NCBI GenBank assembly: GCA_035222895.1
Contig: JAVYIG010002758.1
Coordinates: 97,001-161,000, forward strand
Origin: Strongylocentrotus droebachiensis
Taxonomy: Eukaryota > Echinodermata > Echinoidea > Camarodonta > Strongylocentrotidae
Direction of reading: 5' to 3'
DNA: 64,000 nucleotides
Of this stretch, positions 48,201 through 59,565 are shown one piece after another. Below the pieces are notes generated by a model. It was not told the DNA's origin. It saw only the letters and a list, made by a program, of their open reading frames with translations, and ran no database searches. Numbering within the stretch: position 1 is the first letter of the stretch; the number at the start of each line of letters is the position of its first letter. Made by a program: the position numbers and the translations under genes.

Positions 48201-51200
48201 TTACATTATAGCATAAACCGTGCTTGATTTTAACAAATGAATGAATGAAATGAATTTTTGATCATTTGTGAAACAAAATATAAAACATATTCACAGGGTA
48301 TAACCCAACTAAATGGCAATGGGAGACCGCGAAACAGCCCAAGTAGCTAATGAAAATGTGGTTCCCTAATATTTAACAATACATGCAATGTATTTCAACG
48401 CTACTTAAAATGCATACAAACTATGATCTTCTTTTCCATTTCCATAACAAATTGAATGAGCAAAGTTATATCTTGCAAATGGAATGTATGTTTGGAATTG
48501 TATGGAATTCCTTGTGCTCCTTGTGAAGAGAAATTATTTTGAATCTAAAACGATAACAAAATGGTTTTATTACAAATATACTATAAGATTTTCACAAATG
48601 CATTCACATTATTTCACTCAATTTCTTTTATTGCCCTTTACTTTTCACACACTTTATCAGAAAAAGAAGCATTTCCAACTACTTGTAGAGTGAATGTCTT
48701 GAAGTGCCCCAGATCAATATGAAATGGTAAAGTAGTGTATCAATCAAAGTTAAGATACCGCAAGGACGGTGTGTCCTAGATACAATTGACAAGAAACTGA
48801 ATGTGCCTCCTGCTTCAATCCCCCATGGTACAATTTACGTGATATTCACAAGGTGGCATTTGTGCATTTTAATGACTTTTATGTATTTTCTCTCTTCAAA
48901 GATCGGTCTCTGAAGCATGCAATGGCACACACATTAGGGCACAGAGTTGTCGTTGAATGTGAAGGTGATACATCATACAGATCCTGCAGGAAGTGTTGAT
49001 GGAGATGAATGCTTGACATTTCTAACTTTGTCTCCTAACTAACCGACAGTGAGGTCAAAATTAACATGATTACCTCACACATTACTCGCTTGCTTGTTCT
49101 CTCTCTCTCTCTCCTCCCCCTCACTCTCTCCTCCCTCTTCTCTATCTATCTGTCTGTCTGTATCAGTCTCAATCTCTCATCCACTTAAAAAATGTTTCTT
49201 TTCACATTTTGCATTGCTTACCACCCTTTTTCTTTATTTCTTCTCTTCACATTTCTATTTTCTTCTCGTCTCTCCCATTCTTCCATCACTCTTTTCAAGT
49301 CTCTTGTTTTCTATTATCTCATGTATCTTTACCCTATTCAAATGCATTCCCTCTAGTTTCCTTCATATCATTTTTGTATTTTCCAATCACTTTAATTGCA
49401 TAGGTTTTTAAAAAGAATGTTTCTGCTCATTCCTCTGTTTCTCTTTAATCTAAAATTACATTTTAGTCTTTTCTTTTAATGTAGGCTTTCTTTAATAGGC
49501 CTATTTTCTTCACCCTGTGTTCTCTCTCTTCTTTCTCAGTTGCTCTCTTTAATGTGAATTGAAATCTATTCTACTGTCTTTCATTTGCTGTTTTGATCTC
49601 TTCTATCTCATTTGAATATCTCTGCCTCTCTCTCTCTGTATCTCTCTCTCTCGCTCTGTATCTCCCTCCCCTCTCTCTCTTTCTCTCTGCATCTCACTCT
49701 TTCTCTCCCTCTTTATTCTCTTCCCCCTTTCTCTCTTCTTCCCGTCTGCTCCTCCCTTTCTAAATTTGAGTCCTCTTCACATCTCCTCACTTTGATTTAT
49801 CTTTTAGTTTCATGTATTTCTCCTTCTCTTTCAATCTATACCTGTGTTTCCCTCTCGTCTTCATGTCCAATGGTCTAATTATCTTCTTTCCACCCTCCTT
49901 TTTTCATTATTACAGATCCCCCTTTCTTTCTCATCCATCATTTCTGTCTCGACAGCATTTCTCACCAGACACCCTTTTTCTTATCCTTTCCCTTTTTTTT
50001 GCTCTGTCTCCCTTTTTCTCTTTCTATTCCCCCTTTTCTCAATTGTTTTCTGATGCTCATCTTGAAGTGTGACCAATTTCCGCTGAATGCCAGCATAATA
50101 TATCATTACCATGGCGATTGCTGTCATGATGAGGATTCACACCCCTAGAGCAAGGCTTTAACTTCAGCACATGTACGTTACTATCAACTGTTTTATCGAA
50201 AAACTTCTATGCAGGGTGTCTAAACATATAGCAACTGAGAATATGTTCCTGCTCTCCATGAGAGCCTAAACAACCCTCACAATTCAATCATTCCTCATTG
50301 AAATCTAGATATATAACAGTTTAACAAAAAGTAAAAAGAGATCATCATCTTGTAAAGATGAGGGAAGTCACTTTCTATAGCCAATCTCAACTGTTACCAA
50401 AGAACTCCTGATCACTTTCAAAGTTGACTTTAATCTTTAGCTCATTGCGTTTGGTCACGAAAAAGTTATAACAGCATTTAGGTATTCTATTCCATCTCAG
50501 TCTTGATGATCTTATCCAAAAGGGGGATCTTAGCCCCCAAAAGAGACTCATCCAATGACAGTGTTACACTTTTGAGTTTGATTGCTAAAACTCTTCAAAC
50601 TCCTCTCCAGCTTTATTAAAAAGGAAACAACCAGGATACTAGAGAAAAGCTTTTCAAGAGTTTCATCATGGAAGAGAAGGTTAAAAAAGTCAAGGGATGG
50701 TTTGCAGAGCTGTTATCCACAAGATCTCACGACACTTTAGCCCCCTGCCCTTTTCACCCTTAATTTTGAAGTAATGCAACGAGCCATCAAAGTGCAGACA
50801 CCTTTCTTTCTGTGCTACAAACTCCAAGATGGAAATGAATTCTTGTAGGATTCCCTCTGATTACTGGGTTCTGCAAATAACTGGGAGGTTATTTCCCACC
50901 TTCTCGTCTTTGAATCGTAATGACCAACGGACCCTCTGGACCATGCCGGACGTCTAGCTAGCGGCTTTCCGTCACATGATTGCAATGTTAGTTACAGCGT
51001 GGCTGGGCAACAAGTGTAATGTCAACAGTGACTGCTTGGCCGGCTGTCTCTGCGACTAATGGGGATTATTACGCTTTATTCAAGCTTTTCAGATCCGTTT
51101 TTGCGATAGATGCTGATTGTCCGAGATGTCTGACATGGATGATGGCCCATGGATTATTACATGGTCACATGCACGGCCTTTAGGCGTTACTGCCCTTACA

Positions 51201-54200
51201 ACAATATTCAGAAGTAACACTGCAGCATGGGTGCCTTTAATTGTGAAATAACTTTGTGGAATGAAAACCGCAACAACGTCATTCAGAGCAAGAAGTTACT
51301 TCTTGTTCAGAGTTAACTCATGTGAGCCAATCATGGAGACATTCTGACCACACAATAACCCCGCAGATATCTTACACGTCGCTTCTCATTACCACAGAAA
51401 CTTTAATAGGGGGAAAGATGTGAATGATGGAGGCAAAATTCCCAGAAATGAATATATATTAGTTACACATGCAAAGGATGAACTGCCAAAAAGGCATATC
51501 TCTCTTCTTAGATGACCCATGTTAATATCATTCTTGATCCAGTTTTGAATATTATGTCATTCAAAGGATATCACAATTTTATATATTGAAACTGCATTAA
51601 AGCATGTAAATGCAACTAGCATGTAGACTAGTCAAGGCACTGATGCAAAAGTTAGTAGCACATAAGTTAACTCAGTGTTAACTCTGCATTGAAGGAGCTA
51701 CCTGTGAGCAGTTTGGTTTCAATTTCAATATTCTTGAGACAAGTCGAGATGGACAAGAGATGTAACCACAAGCAACTGAAACCACTTTAGAAACACCTCC
51801 AGCTACAAATAAGGACCATTCTCGAGTGATCTTTGGGTAAAACATCACCCCTACACCATGAAGCCACAACTCCATCTAATCCCCCCTCCCCCGTTCAGAC
51901 ATCCCAAATTAACCAATCACATAACTAAACCGTCGTCTAGCTTGAATTTTAGGTAAAAAATGAAGCGCTAAGCAGAGGGGCGTTAGCACTAAATCGTCTC
52001 AAACTTTTATAAAACTGACTTATTTCCGAGAACAAAATTGTGGCCGTGTTCTACTATAACATTTCTATTAGTCTTTTAAGTTTTAAACCAATTTTCAGGA
52101 CGGAAAGCACTTTAAATATGAAGCAAATCTTTAAATGTGAATAATCAAAAAGTAGTTTTTGAGTCGTTTGTGCGCTAACGCCCTTTGGCCAGCTCGGCGA
52201 CGATATATTCTAGCCTGATTGTATAATGAAACATGGTTTTGCAAAACAAATTTTTGAGCATTGTTTCAAATTGAATCTCGATAAAGAATCAGGAACCTGT
52301 TCTAGTCTAAACGTCGTCGTATGTCACAAAAACCGTCAAACTGGGCGGGCCTTATCATGAGTTGGCATTGATGATTAGCCTCTTCAAAACTAGTTTTTTC
52401 AGGGACATTAGCGAAATGTACTTGGAACAAAAAGAGGCGTCTGGATTGCATAAAAGCATAATTATTGAAATCATAATTTGATCACAAAAAGGTAGCACAA
52501 AATTGTCAAGATATGGATCTGGTACATACATGTAGCATCTTGATGAGGCTTAATGTTAGCTTAACTTTTATGTAAAAAAAACAACCTAATAACAAACAAC
52601 ACAAACTACATGTATTATGCATTTTGTATTCTAGAGGCATCTTTTTGGGCCATTATATTTCCCTAAGCTACCTCATACGACGTTTCTTTATACGATGTTG
52701 TTAACCAGTGTGAACACCCCTTCTTTATGCAAGTTTTGTTAAAATTACCTTCAGTCTGAACAGGGCCTGAACAGGGTATGGGGCTTGTGCCAGCATGGAG
52801 CATAAATAAAAGATGCCTGTTAATTTTTCATGCATTCTCCACGGGCTGTCCCTCGGTCATTCAACCCACAAAAAACCAAGATCTATTTTGGTCTCTCTTA
52901 TCTGGGTCGCACAAAAATGATGCTCCCAGGGAGTAGTATTGTGTTGTTACAGGGGTGTTCTCACTTGTACAAGTAATCACGATGAAGCACATATGAATTT
53001 CTGAATGAGTATCAATTTCAGAATTGCTCCCTAATTGCTTTCTAGAATATTAACTGAAAGTAATCAGATACTTGGATTAAAATGTAAGTATAAAAAAACA
53101 GTTCCCTTGAGTAAAGCATTCCTGTATCAATACCTGTTTCTTTTACAGCACTTTTCAATTTTCAGATAACTGATCAAAGTGATTTGCTTTACAGTGTGAT
53201 ATTCATCCAGCCATTAGAGTGTTGCCCCCCCCTCCACTTTCAGGGAGAAAGGCATCCAATGGCCTATTTATTTTTCAATTTTATTTTTTTTAAAGTGTTT
53301 TGCCACACCCTAATTTCTATCAGGAAGAGAAGGAAAACTGATGAACCATCAAATTTTTCTTTTAGGATTTTTGCCTCCTATCCATGTGAAGGAGAAAAGC
53401 AACCAATGGCCAAACTACTGTTTTTCACAAAGGACATTGACCCCCCCCCCTTTCATTTGCGGTTTTTGGGAGATTTTTATACCATGCATGTACCTCATGT
53501 CTTGCATGACTGACTTACTCGCTTTCAAGATGCCCCCATTTCTAGCGGTTTCAGGTTTAGCCAAGTATAATTTCTTGCATAGCCCCATTTCTGGAAATGC
53601 TTGCATCGAGATATGCCACGCATCACAGGCTCTGAAAATGTGACATCAACGAGGCATTAGAGGATATTGCCCGAGACAAATTTCCTCATGCATGAATACA
53701 TCATGAGATTATCTTATCAAGTGGGTAGAACGATGAGTTTTTATCTCAAATATTTGTTCACTCTTTGGTTGTTTAGGCATCCAAACAAGCCAGGCGTATT
53801 TTCAATATCTATACTCATTTTATCGCTGAAGCATAATTAATGACATCAAAATATTTTTCATCAGCATGATTCCTTTTACTATACTTTTTAGCTCACTGCA
53901 TCTGCTGATCGTCCAGTTCAATTCAAAAAATTCTACACAGTAATTTGAACTTAGGATATGGATAGTAAGAAAAGGCACTAACTCTGTATAAAACCCTTCT
54001 GACTCTCAACATACATACTGCATTGTTCTTTCTTACCTGTCGGCAGCGGAAGCTGACACAGTAACTGCACGCTCTGACAACCACGTTCAATGGAGTACTC
54101 CTCAAATTGGCAATTGGAGAGATGGGTGCTATTGTCCCTACAATGAAAGTTGTCATAAAGGATTGGATAGGCATCCTTGTCCAGCGAAGTCACAAGTTCT

Positions 54201-54366
54201 GAATGTGAAGCCAGAGCTGCACCTGGGTAGCCCATTTGCCTGCAGACGATGTGAGCTTCGGTGATCGTCCAGGTGTTGTTGCAGACCGTGCCCCAAGAGC
54301 CTTGGTAGAAGATGACCAGGAGACCAGAGTTAGCAACATGGCCGTTGATGAGTTTCGCTGAGAAAT
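35818..54366 (-). CDS. Multi-SRCR type I membrane receptor with PPSY tail, 5' incomplete
   Basis: Six exons join in frame on the minus strand: 54366-54037, 40970-40626, 40199-39780, 38185-38070, 36918-36675 and 36281-35818. They give 1919 nt, or 638 residues to the stop. Order: SRCR1, SRCR2, SRCR3 plus linker, SRCR4 (split by an intron before VVCRQLG), short linker, transmembrane segment, and a tail of about 125 residues. The first three domain exons each start with 2 nt and end with 1 nt of split codons, so all are symmetric phase-1 modules. SRCR1, 2 and 4 show six cysteines; SRCR3 shows eight. N-glycosylation sequons occur in SRCR1 (NNT, NST) and in the linker (NLT, NST). No catalytic domain. 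SRCR receptors bind microbial or host ligands and are greatly expanded in sea urchins, but the ligand here is unknown. The signal-peptide exon was not found. Confidence 0.9.
36675..36918 (-). CDS. SRCR receptor exon D2: second half of SRCR domain 4
   Basis: The acceptor tatcccattttcag precedes [14 protein letters not shown], then [27 protein letters not shown] and AAVICKS. A Gly/Ser/Ala linker ([16 protein letters not shown]) follows and ends at donor AAGTC|GTAAGT. It is 244 nt. The acceptor lies about 20 bases from a 735-bp pyrimidine tract. Confidence 0.94.
36940..37673. repeat. 735-bp purine/pyrimidine tract (GAA/GAG/GGA)n
   Basis: The plus strand is almost entirely A and G, built from gaagaa, gaggag and gagaaag units with internal duplications: gaaagaggaagaggaagaga and its surroundings recur near 37450 and 37535. 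It fills most of the intron splitting SRCR domain 4 (36919-38069). The 276-codon Ser/Pro-rich minus-strand frame here is an artefact of the repeat. Confidence 0.95.
37674..38069. other. Remainder of the intron within SRCR domain 4
   Basis: Ordinary AT-rich intron sequence. Nothing else was recognised. Confidence 0.6.
38070..38185 (-). CDS. SRCR receptor exon D1: first half of SRCR domain 4
   Basis: The acceptor ccattgatacag precedes [20 protein letters not shown], then [15 protein letters not shown]. Donor is GCTAGG|GTAAGT. It is 116 nt, ending in phase 0 just before the VVCRQLG motif. Confidence 0.92.
38823..39401. mobile_element. 579-bp element with 12-bp TIRs and AACA duplication
   Basis: The left end ATATTAGATAGC and right end GCTATCTAATAT are perfect inverted repeats, flanked by AACA at 38819-38822 and 39402-39405. 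The interior is T-rich, with a two-copy repeat of about 64 bp (cccttgaaattatttt...ttccccat, about 39070-39173). It lies in the intron between SRCR exons C and D1. No ORF and no superfamily call. Confidence 0.65.
39780..40199 (-). CDS. SRCR receptor exon C: SRCR domain 3 plus acidic linker
   Basis: The acceptor ttttgtgttag precedes [19 protein letters not shown], then [33 protein letters not shown] and GFAAAEC. It has eight cysteines, with an added pair in FCPWSKMNC where ordinary domains have none. The expected WGTVC is WWNIC and CRQLG is CRQRG, so the domain is diverged. A roughly 38-residue linker (acidic DEPDEDW, two N-glycosylation sites, IIKKKKF) follows, ending at donor TTTGCAG|GTAGGT. 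Confidence 0.9.
40626..40970 (-). CDS. SRCR receptor exon B: SRCR domain 2
   Basis: The acceptor cttgttacag precedes [20 protein letters not shown], then [42 protein letters not shown] and GVRCSQ. Donor is GCGAGCG|GTGAGT. It is 345 nt with six cysteines. The WGTVCED and GDE..LWDC words are textbook SRCR. GC content is markedly higher than in flanking introns. Confidence 0.95.
42027..42077. repeat. Short tandem repeat of ctataaaga
   Basis: About five degenerate copies of a 9-13-base tataaagact unit. Confidence 0.85.
43270..43293. repeat. Poly-G run of about 24 bases
   Basis: An uninterrupted G run after GA-rich sequence. It is a possible G-quadruplex and a likely place for assembly length errors. 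Confidence 0.9.
45095..45231. repeat. 137-bp near-perfect hairpin (56-bp arms)
   Basis: Arms at 45095-45150 and 45176-45231 begin ggacttttagatttgcacga and match at 55 of 56 positions. The 25-base loop itself contains short palindromes. A 15-base G run (45062-45076) lies just upstream on the plus strand. It sits inside the 13-kb SRCR intron, so it would be transcribed. It could be a foldback transposon or a hairpin RNA source; the sequence does not decide. Confidence 0.9.
46242..46773. mobile_element. 532-bp TTAA-flanked DNA transposon with a small ORF
   Basis: Ends AGGTACTATGTCCC are inverted repeats, flanked by TTAA at 46238-46241 and 46774-46777. The right-hand two thirds of a related copy lies at 3076-3424 in the opposite orientation. 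It contains the minus-strand frame 46399-46665. It is probably non-autonomous; TTAA targeting fits piggyBac or Kolobok. Confidence 0.8.
46399..46665 (-). CDS. Hypothetical 88-codon ORF inside the TTAA element
   Basis: ATG at 46665-46663 starts [13 protein letters not shown]; the frame passes [18 protein letters not shown] and ends [13 protein letters not shown] second copy (3060-3263) keeps the same frame and stop over its last 45 or so codons despite about 12% nucleotide divergence and a 6-base insertion. There is no known domain; the short protein is basic at its C-terminus with two clustered cysteines. Whether it is expressed is unknown. It could be a relic of a larger ORF or chance. Confidence 0.3.
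   Translation of the reverse strand: MSSSGKIKTISCQIDFRAIEPKSNSLDFQTIVLNGHTFYAAQRFNQFNLGHHKKWVIDVDKCSCTLYNSFHVCYYQRRKKASQSLNSV
47194..47312. mobile_element. 119-bp TTAA-flanked MITE
   Basis: Imperfect inverted ends GCATTGGTCACAAATG and GCTACGGTCACAAAGG are flanked by TTAA at 47190-47193 and 47313-47316. The interior has repeated tacgaac words (gctacgaacgctgtacgaac). Confidence 0.65.
49089..50045. repeat. Pyrimidine-rich kilobase with (CT)n runs
   Basis: The plus strand is dominated by C and T, with several ctctctctc runs (49099-49115, 49625-49690). Frames rich in Ser, Leu and Phe are artefacts of composition. Confidence 0.85.
51976..52194. mobile_element. Putative 219-bp MITE with imperfect inverted ends
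   Basis: The left end ggggcgttagcactaaatcg followed by tctcaaa and the right end (reverse complement aagggcgttagcgcacaaac followed by gactcaaa) are inverted copies with a few mismatches. No target duplication was resolved. Confidence 0.5.
54037..54366 (-). CDS. SRCR receptor exon A: SRCR domain 1
   Basis: A clean polypyrimidine acceptor (ttctctctttcag) precedes [20 protein letters not shown], then [33 protein letters not shown] and VQLLCQ. Donor is CCGACAG|GTAAGA. Six cysteines; sequons NNT and NST. The open frame left of the acceptor has no ATG, so this is an internal exon rather than the start. It is 13 kb from the next exon. Confidence 0.92.
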
Positions 54367-54626
54367 CTGAAAGAGAGAAGATGAAAGAATGGTGCAATAT
54401 CACTGATAAATATGCACTGTACAATCAAATAAATTATCAAAGATGAAGTGTAGAGAAAATGGAGAGAATATTCAAAGAGTCATGAAGATTCAAATCATAC
54501 AACAAATAAAGCTGCAAGTTGAAAGTTGACTGGTATTACAAGTGAATGAGAAAAAGAGAAGGTATTACTACATAAATTTAAAGAACAAAGAAAATAAATA
54601 GAAAAAGAGAAAAAGAGGACGAATAG

Positions 54627-54653
54627 AGAGAGAGGGGGAGGGGGGGGGGGGGG
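54627..54653. repeat. GA-rich sequence ending in a poly-G run
   Basis: agagagagggggagg followed by about 14 G, read directly. Confidence 0.85.
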
Positions 54654-55814
54654 TTGGAAAAATAGAGAAAGAAAATGGATATCGATTTGGACAAATACAG
54701 AGGACCAAGGAAGATTGACAGTTTCAATTTTAAATCAAATGATAACAAAGCTACAGCATACGTTGTTGTGATGCAATATCAATCCTGTGTGATATGAATA
54801 GAGCTAAGATAGGAGTAGCAAACACCCATGTGAAATATACTTGCAGATATTAATGGCCATGGCTGTGTTCATGTGCTTAATAAATGCATCATCAAGAGGA
54901 TCAAAACATTTCTCACTTTAATAATGATGAGCACTTGCTTGATCCTCTCACATTTGTTTCTAAAAACATGTTGGGCACACCACAAACTGTAATCTCACTT
55001 GCCAATGTAAAAATGATCATCCCTAACCTCATCTGCTGAATAAAACATCAATCCCAATATTGACTCTCCCAAGGTCATGCAAAAACCACTCTGGCATTGT
55101 ACTTCAGAATGTCAGACGAAACTTGAGATGACACTTTTTATTTCCCAATAGACAATCTTGGAATGCAACAACTCAAATGACACGAACGTGGTCACCTTCC
55201 CTCGGCAGGAAAGCAAAGTCACGTCTGAAACTTTGTCAATCAATTTGGAGGTAACTCCCCTGATGTCCCCCCCCCCAGTCCCAAGTGCCAATCAAGGTCA
55301 TGAAAGTATTAAGGAGAGAGCCACATTGATATGGAAATATTGTGAGATTATGTTCATCTTTTCAACAAACATACTTTCTTTCTTAAGACCAGGCTGGATT
55401 TTCAATGTGCTTACAAGAAAGTGTGTCATCTGAAGTTTCCTTGGACATTCTGTTGTGCAATGTCACGGTGGTTTTAAGTGACCTTAGACTCTGGAGTGGT
55501 AATATTATGATTGTGATTCATGTTTTATGCAGCAGGTTGAGGATTATCACCTTACAGTGTGAAGTGAGATTACTGTTTGTTGTGTATTGTATTAAAATAC
55601 ACAACAACATTAAAACTCACTGCTTTTTATTTTGTTAAACATAGTTATGATAAAAGCAGCTTACAAATCAATCAAATTATGAATAAATTGACAAGCTACC
55701 CAGACAGTTCATCTACTGATATGTCTGCCCTTCAAGTACCTAGTCAATGAATGTTTGATCTATTATGCAAACAATATGGACGTAAGCTCTTCCCCGTAAA
55801 AGCATAACACGGGC

Positions 55815-56010
55815 TACTATCACCCACTATCACCCACTATCACCCACCTATCACCCACTATCACCCACTATCACCCACTATTATCCACTATCACCCACTA
55901 TCACCCACTATCACCCACTATCACCCACTATCACCCACTGTCACCCACCTATCACCCACTATCACCCACTATCACCCACTATCACCCACTATCACCCACT
56001 ATTATCCACT
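55815..56010. repeat. Minisatellite with 10-bp unit CTATCACCCA
   Basis: About 19 units are nearly identical. Two variant types, cacctatcaccc (12-base step) and attatccac, each occur twice about 100-120 bp apart, so a block of ten or so units has itself been duplicated. Confidence 0.95.
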
Positions 56011-56839
56011 CATCACTCAAGCCCCATGCACTCAGTGTGTAATGACATCTGTACAGTCAACTATGTCTACATCTAACTTAGATAGCTACTCTCACATGGT
56101 CAATTTTTGATGATTTTCACCTTTTCACGAAGGTAGTCTGGACATTTTTGCATTTTCTCCCATGTTAGGGGTTAAACCTGCATCCAATGAAAATTGAATC
56201 TTACTGATCGATCGGTTAACAACTTTTACAAAACAGAAACAGTAGTTGTTTCCACGTTCTTATTTCTTAGCAGCTAGCAGTGAAGAATAAACACTTATTG
56301 TTTAATGAAAATCTACTTGCTAAATGCATTTGCACCAAGTTGGCAGTTCAACCCTCTTACAAATTTTCTTTTAAACATTTTTTGTCACTTGGCATCCCTC
56401 TCATTTATCTAAGATGGTACGACTTGTTTCCATTGTGATTCCGTACTACTTCATACCACATATATATTCTTTAAGATTAGTTTGATTCTTCCATAAAATC
56501 TTCTCCAAAATTCTTTTTCTCTTTCCTCAATCAATTGTTTACAAATGTATCTTTTTAAAGTAGTTTGTTCTATCCATGTCTCATATTATCCTATATTTCT
56601 CTAGAATCCTTTTGATCTATTAATCTTGTCTTTCATTTCAAAGCAATAGTTTCATAAGTGTCAATATTTTCCACTTATTATTTTAAATCCTTCTCATAGA
56701 TAGACTTTCCCTGTCAGAAGTGTTTTTCCTTTCTAATATCTATTTTAAGATTTAGATCTTATCCATTGCACTCACCCATTGCTCTTCACAAATCCCCCTC
56801 TCTCGATTACATAAGTAACGTTATCAAGAGGGTTTCCCT

Positions 56840-57225
56840 CTAGCTTCCCACATTCTCCCTCTCTCTCCCTCTCTTTCTCCATCTCACCTCTTCTCTCTCC
56901 CTCTCTCTCTCTCCCCGTCATTTCTTATTTATATTGTGTCTTAACAGTTCACACCTGCACTCTCCCTTTTATCATTTCTTATTTATGCTTTCATCAAAAT
57001 TGCCCTGTCATATTTCATCTTTCTTATTCATATTTCATTTAAAAAGTGTTTTAAAAACCCTATCAACTTTCTCTCTCCTTTGCAACCCCTCCCTTATTTG
57101 CTCCCTGCAGTCCCCTTTTCTCTCTCTCCCTCTCTTTTGTCTCTTTCTCTCGTTCTCTCTTTATCTCTCACTCTCTTTCTATTTTTGTATCCTTATCTCT
57201 CTTCTCCTCTTTTGAAAATTATTTC
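56840..57225. repeat. Pyrimidine-rich (CT)n block
   Basis: Multiple ctctctccctctct runs on the plus strand. The 93-codon Leu/Ser/Phe-rich frame here is compositional. Confidence 0.85.
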
Positions 57226-57751
57226 CTCAAAATAGTCTAATTACATCAGGGAGCCAACAAAAATCAAATTATAACAATTCCCTCATTCCGTTGGCTGGGC
57301 AAATTCTAAAAGAGCATCAAATTACACCATGAGTACTTCAGCTTTATGTTATTAGTCCAGTGTGTACAACACAATTACTGATGCACTTCTATGCAAAACC
57401 AGTAGCAGCATCAGAAAAGGGTGATAGACCCATATAAAAGGTCTCCTATAGTCAGCATCTAACATGGAAGACAATCTCCTAAAAATGAAACAGGGAACTT
57501 CACTCAAAATATATCGATACTAATGTATGGCTCAAGAATTAGAGTAGAAACAATGCTCTAAAGAACACAAAAGTGTGCCTGTTTGGAGCAAGGAACATAC
57601 TTTCACACAGAGTTAACAACATTCAGGTGATGAACAGATGAATTGCAATGAAATTTTTATTTTTTATTTGTAACTCAAATAGATAATGGGGGAAGGGGAT
57701 TCATCTGGAGAGTATTTTAATCTGTTATACATTGTATATACATCATACACA

Positions 57752-57766
57752 GGGGGGGGGGGGGGC
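57752..57766. repeat. Poly-G run
   Basis: About 15 consecutive G. Confidence 0.9.
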
Positions 57767-58059
57767 TTAACTTCAATTAGAATGGAATCAAATCAAATTA
57801 AATTGAGCTGAGTGAAATTGATTTCAAAAGTAATGGGAAAATTGAACTGAAATGAATTACGTGAAATTGAATATAATCATGACAAGTTTTTGTAGTTTGA
57901 CACTAGTGAGAATGCCCTTTCAGTATATATGGCTTGCTCACAATGGGGAGAAAAGTCAGTGAATAAACATTTTCAATTTGATGGCCTATGACTCTCTAGA
58001 GGCAGGATGGTGTGGATTCTTGCTCCTATTCTTACAGGACACATTTAATTGAATGATGG

Positions 58060-58700
58060 ACATTCACCGCTCTCATCAAATCATTCCTCTTTTCTCTGCC
58101 CTCCTCGTTTCTCTCACCCTTTCTCTCTTTCTTGCTCCCGACCCTTTTCTCTATTTGTATCTTTTTATTTCATTTCCCTCTTTCATGCATGCCTCCTATG
58201 TCACTTTAATGAAATTATTCATAAACCCTCGGTTTTCATGTCATCTCTTTACTTGCTTTATACTCCGCCCTTTGCCCTCCCCGTCTCTGTTTCTGTTTCT
58301 CTCTCCGTCTCTCTGGCTAACCTCTTTTTATCTCTTTGCTTGTATCTCTCTATTTCCTATCATTCATTCATTCTTGTTCACTATTTCACCCCAAATTCAA
58401 TGACGATAACTGTCCACCCTTGGTTTCACATTCTCTTGTTTCTTTCTATCTATCTTGCTATTTACCTCTATCTGTATTACTCACCCCCCCCCTCTACCCA
58501 TGTCTCTCACTTAAACAGACAAAATAGTCATCAAATTGCTGACCAATCATTTCTTCTCTGTATCATATCCCCCCTCTCACACCTCTCTTTTCTCACTTAT
58601 AGCCTACCGATTCCAAAATGATATATATTTTATTCTCCAAACCCTTTTTCATTCTCTCCTCCTCCTCTCTCTCTCTCCATCTCTCTTAATCATCACCAAG
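58060..58700. repeat. Pyrimidine-rich block with (CT)n runs
   Basis: C/T-dominated sequence similar to the 49-50 kb block. The 190-codon frame (58049-58621), rich in Ser, Leu and Phe, has no domain and is compositional. Confidence 0.8.
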
Positions 58701-59540
58701 ACGTAGTGACTCTCTATATTGAATATAAATTTAGAAAAGATATTTCCAAGCACGATTTCATATACGCATTTTCCCCATGACATCCAAAAAATACATACAG
58801 GTAAACTATATAACTTTCCCAATAATATTTAATTACATATCTTAAAATGTAAAATTCCTTCTAGGATTATCACTCCCAACATGTTGATACTTTGATTCTC
58901 TAAGACCAAGTTCATGCAAACTTTTTTCTTCATATATCATTCATCAACTTTTAAGTCAGTTATATTGCTTTGCTCCTTATTCCACACATACATACACCTT
59001 TTCTCCTAATTCAAATTTTGAACGAACAACTTTAACTTTTGAACTCCAGTTTTTCAACACTATGGAAATAAATACAAGACAAAGGGATAATAGCATAATG
59101 ATGTTGATGGGAGGCAAGATCTTGAAATTGCTTGCAAATAAAAGTATTGGGTATTGCACTCTGGGGAAATCAATAAATGTTTTGACTCTATATGTGTGGC
59201 TGATTGCATTTACAGTCACATTTTCTTCATCAAAACATGGCCTAAAAGATCAAGGATGCCATTACATGCAAAGACACATTGTAGGTGAAACTAAAAATAA
59301 CGATAAGAATATTGCATCCCAATTTTACCTGGTTACATTATTCTCTCTCAAGGGGGTACCAATCATTGGTCCACTGGAGTTTCAAGATAAATCAACCTCC
59401 ATAATAGGCCTAATGTTTATATTGTTTACCTTTCTCTTTTATGTTTACGGTGCTTTAAAGTGTTTATAATTTGTTATAATTACGTTTTCACTTTATGAAT
59501 ATATATTGCATTTATGACTTAAATGAAATCGCCAAATGAA

Positions 59541-59565
59541 TAATAATAATAATAATAATAATAAT
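59541..59565. repeat. (AAT)n microsatellite
   Basis: About eight aat units. Confidence 0.9.

Larger units (their letters stand above)
40971..54036 (-). other. 13-kb intron between SRCR exons B and A
   Basis: The intron is bounded by donor CCGACAG|GTAAGA at 54037 and acceptor cttgttacag at 40971. It holds a hairpin, two TTAA elements, a MITE, simple repeats and a pyrimidine-rich kilobase, each listed. No further SRCR exon (no VCRQ-type motif) was found. The stretches 41000-42000, 47400-49080, 50050-51970 and 52200-54030 show nothing identifiable. Confidence 0.8.

Noticed and set aside
53978-54424. Reading SRCR exon A as the first exon, with the upstream hydrophobic stretch as a signal peptide
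   Set aside because: The open frame there has no ATG (it starts TTG), and the stretch is the polypyrimidine tract of a consensus acceptor.
55158-55433. 91-codon plus-strand frame
   Set aside because: No domain, and it ends in unrelated AT-rich sequence. Consistent with chance.
58049-58621. 190-codon plus-strand open frame
   Set aside because: It lies in C/T-rich sequence; the Ser/Leu/Phe bias and lack of any domain or splice context point to composition.
59062-59469. 135-codon plus-strand frame with a hydrophobic C-terminus
   Set aside because: No family resemblance, AT-rich codons like the surrounding non-coding DNA, and no promoter or splice evidence.
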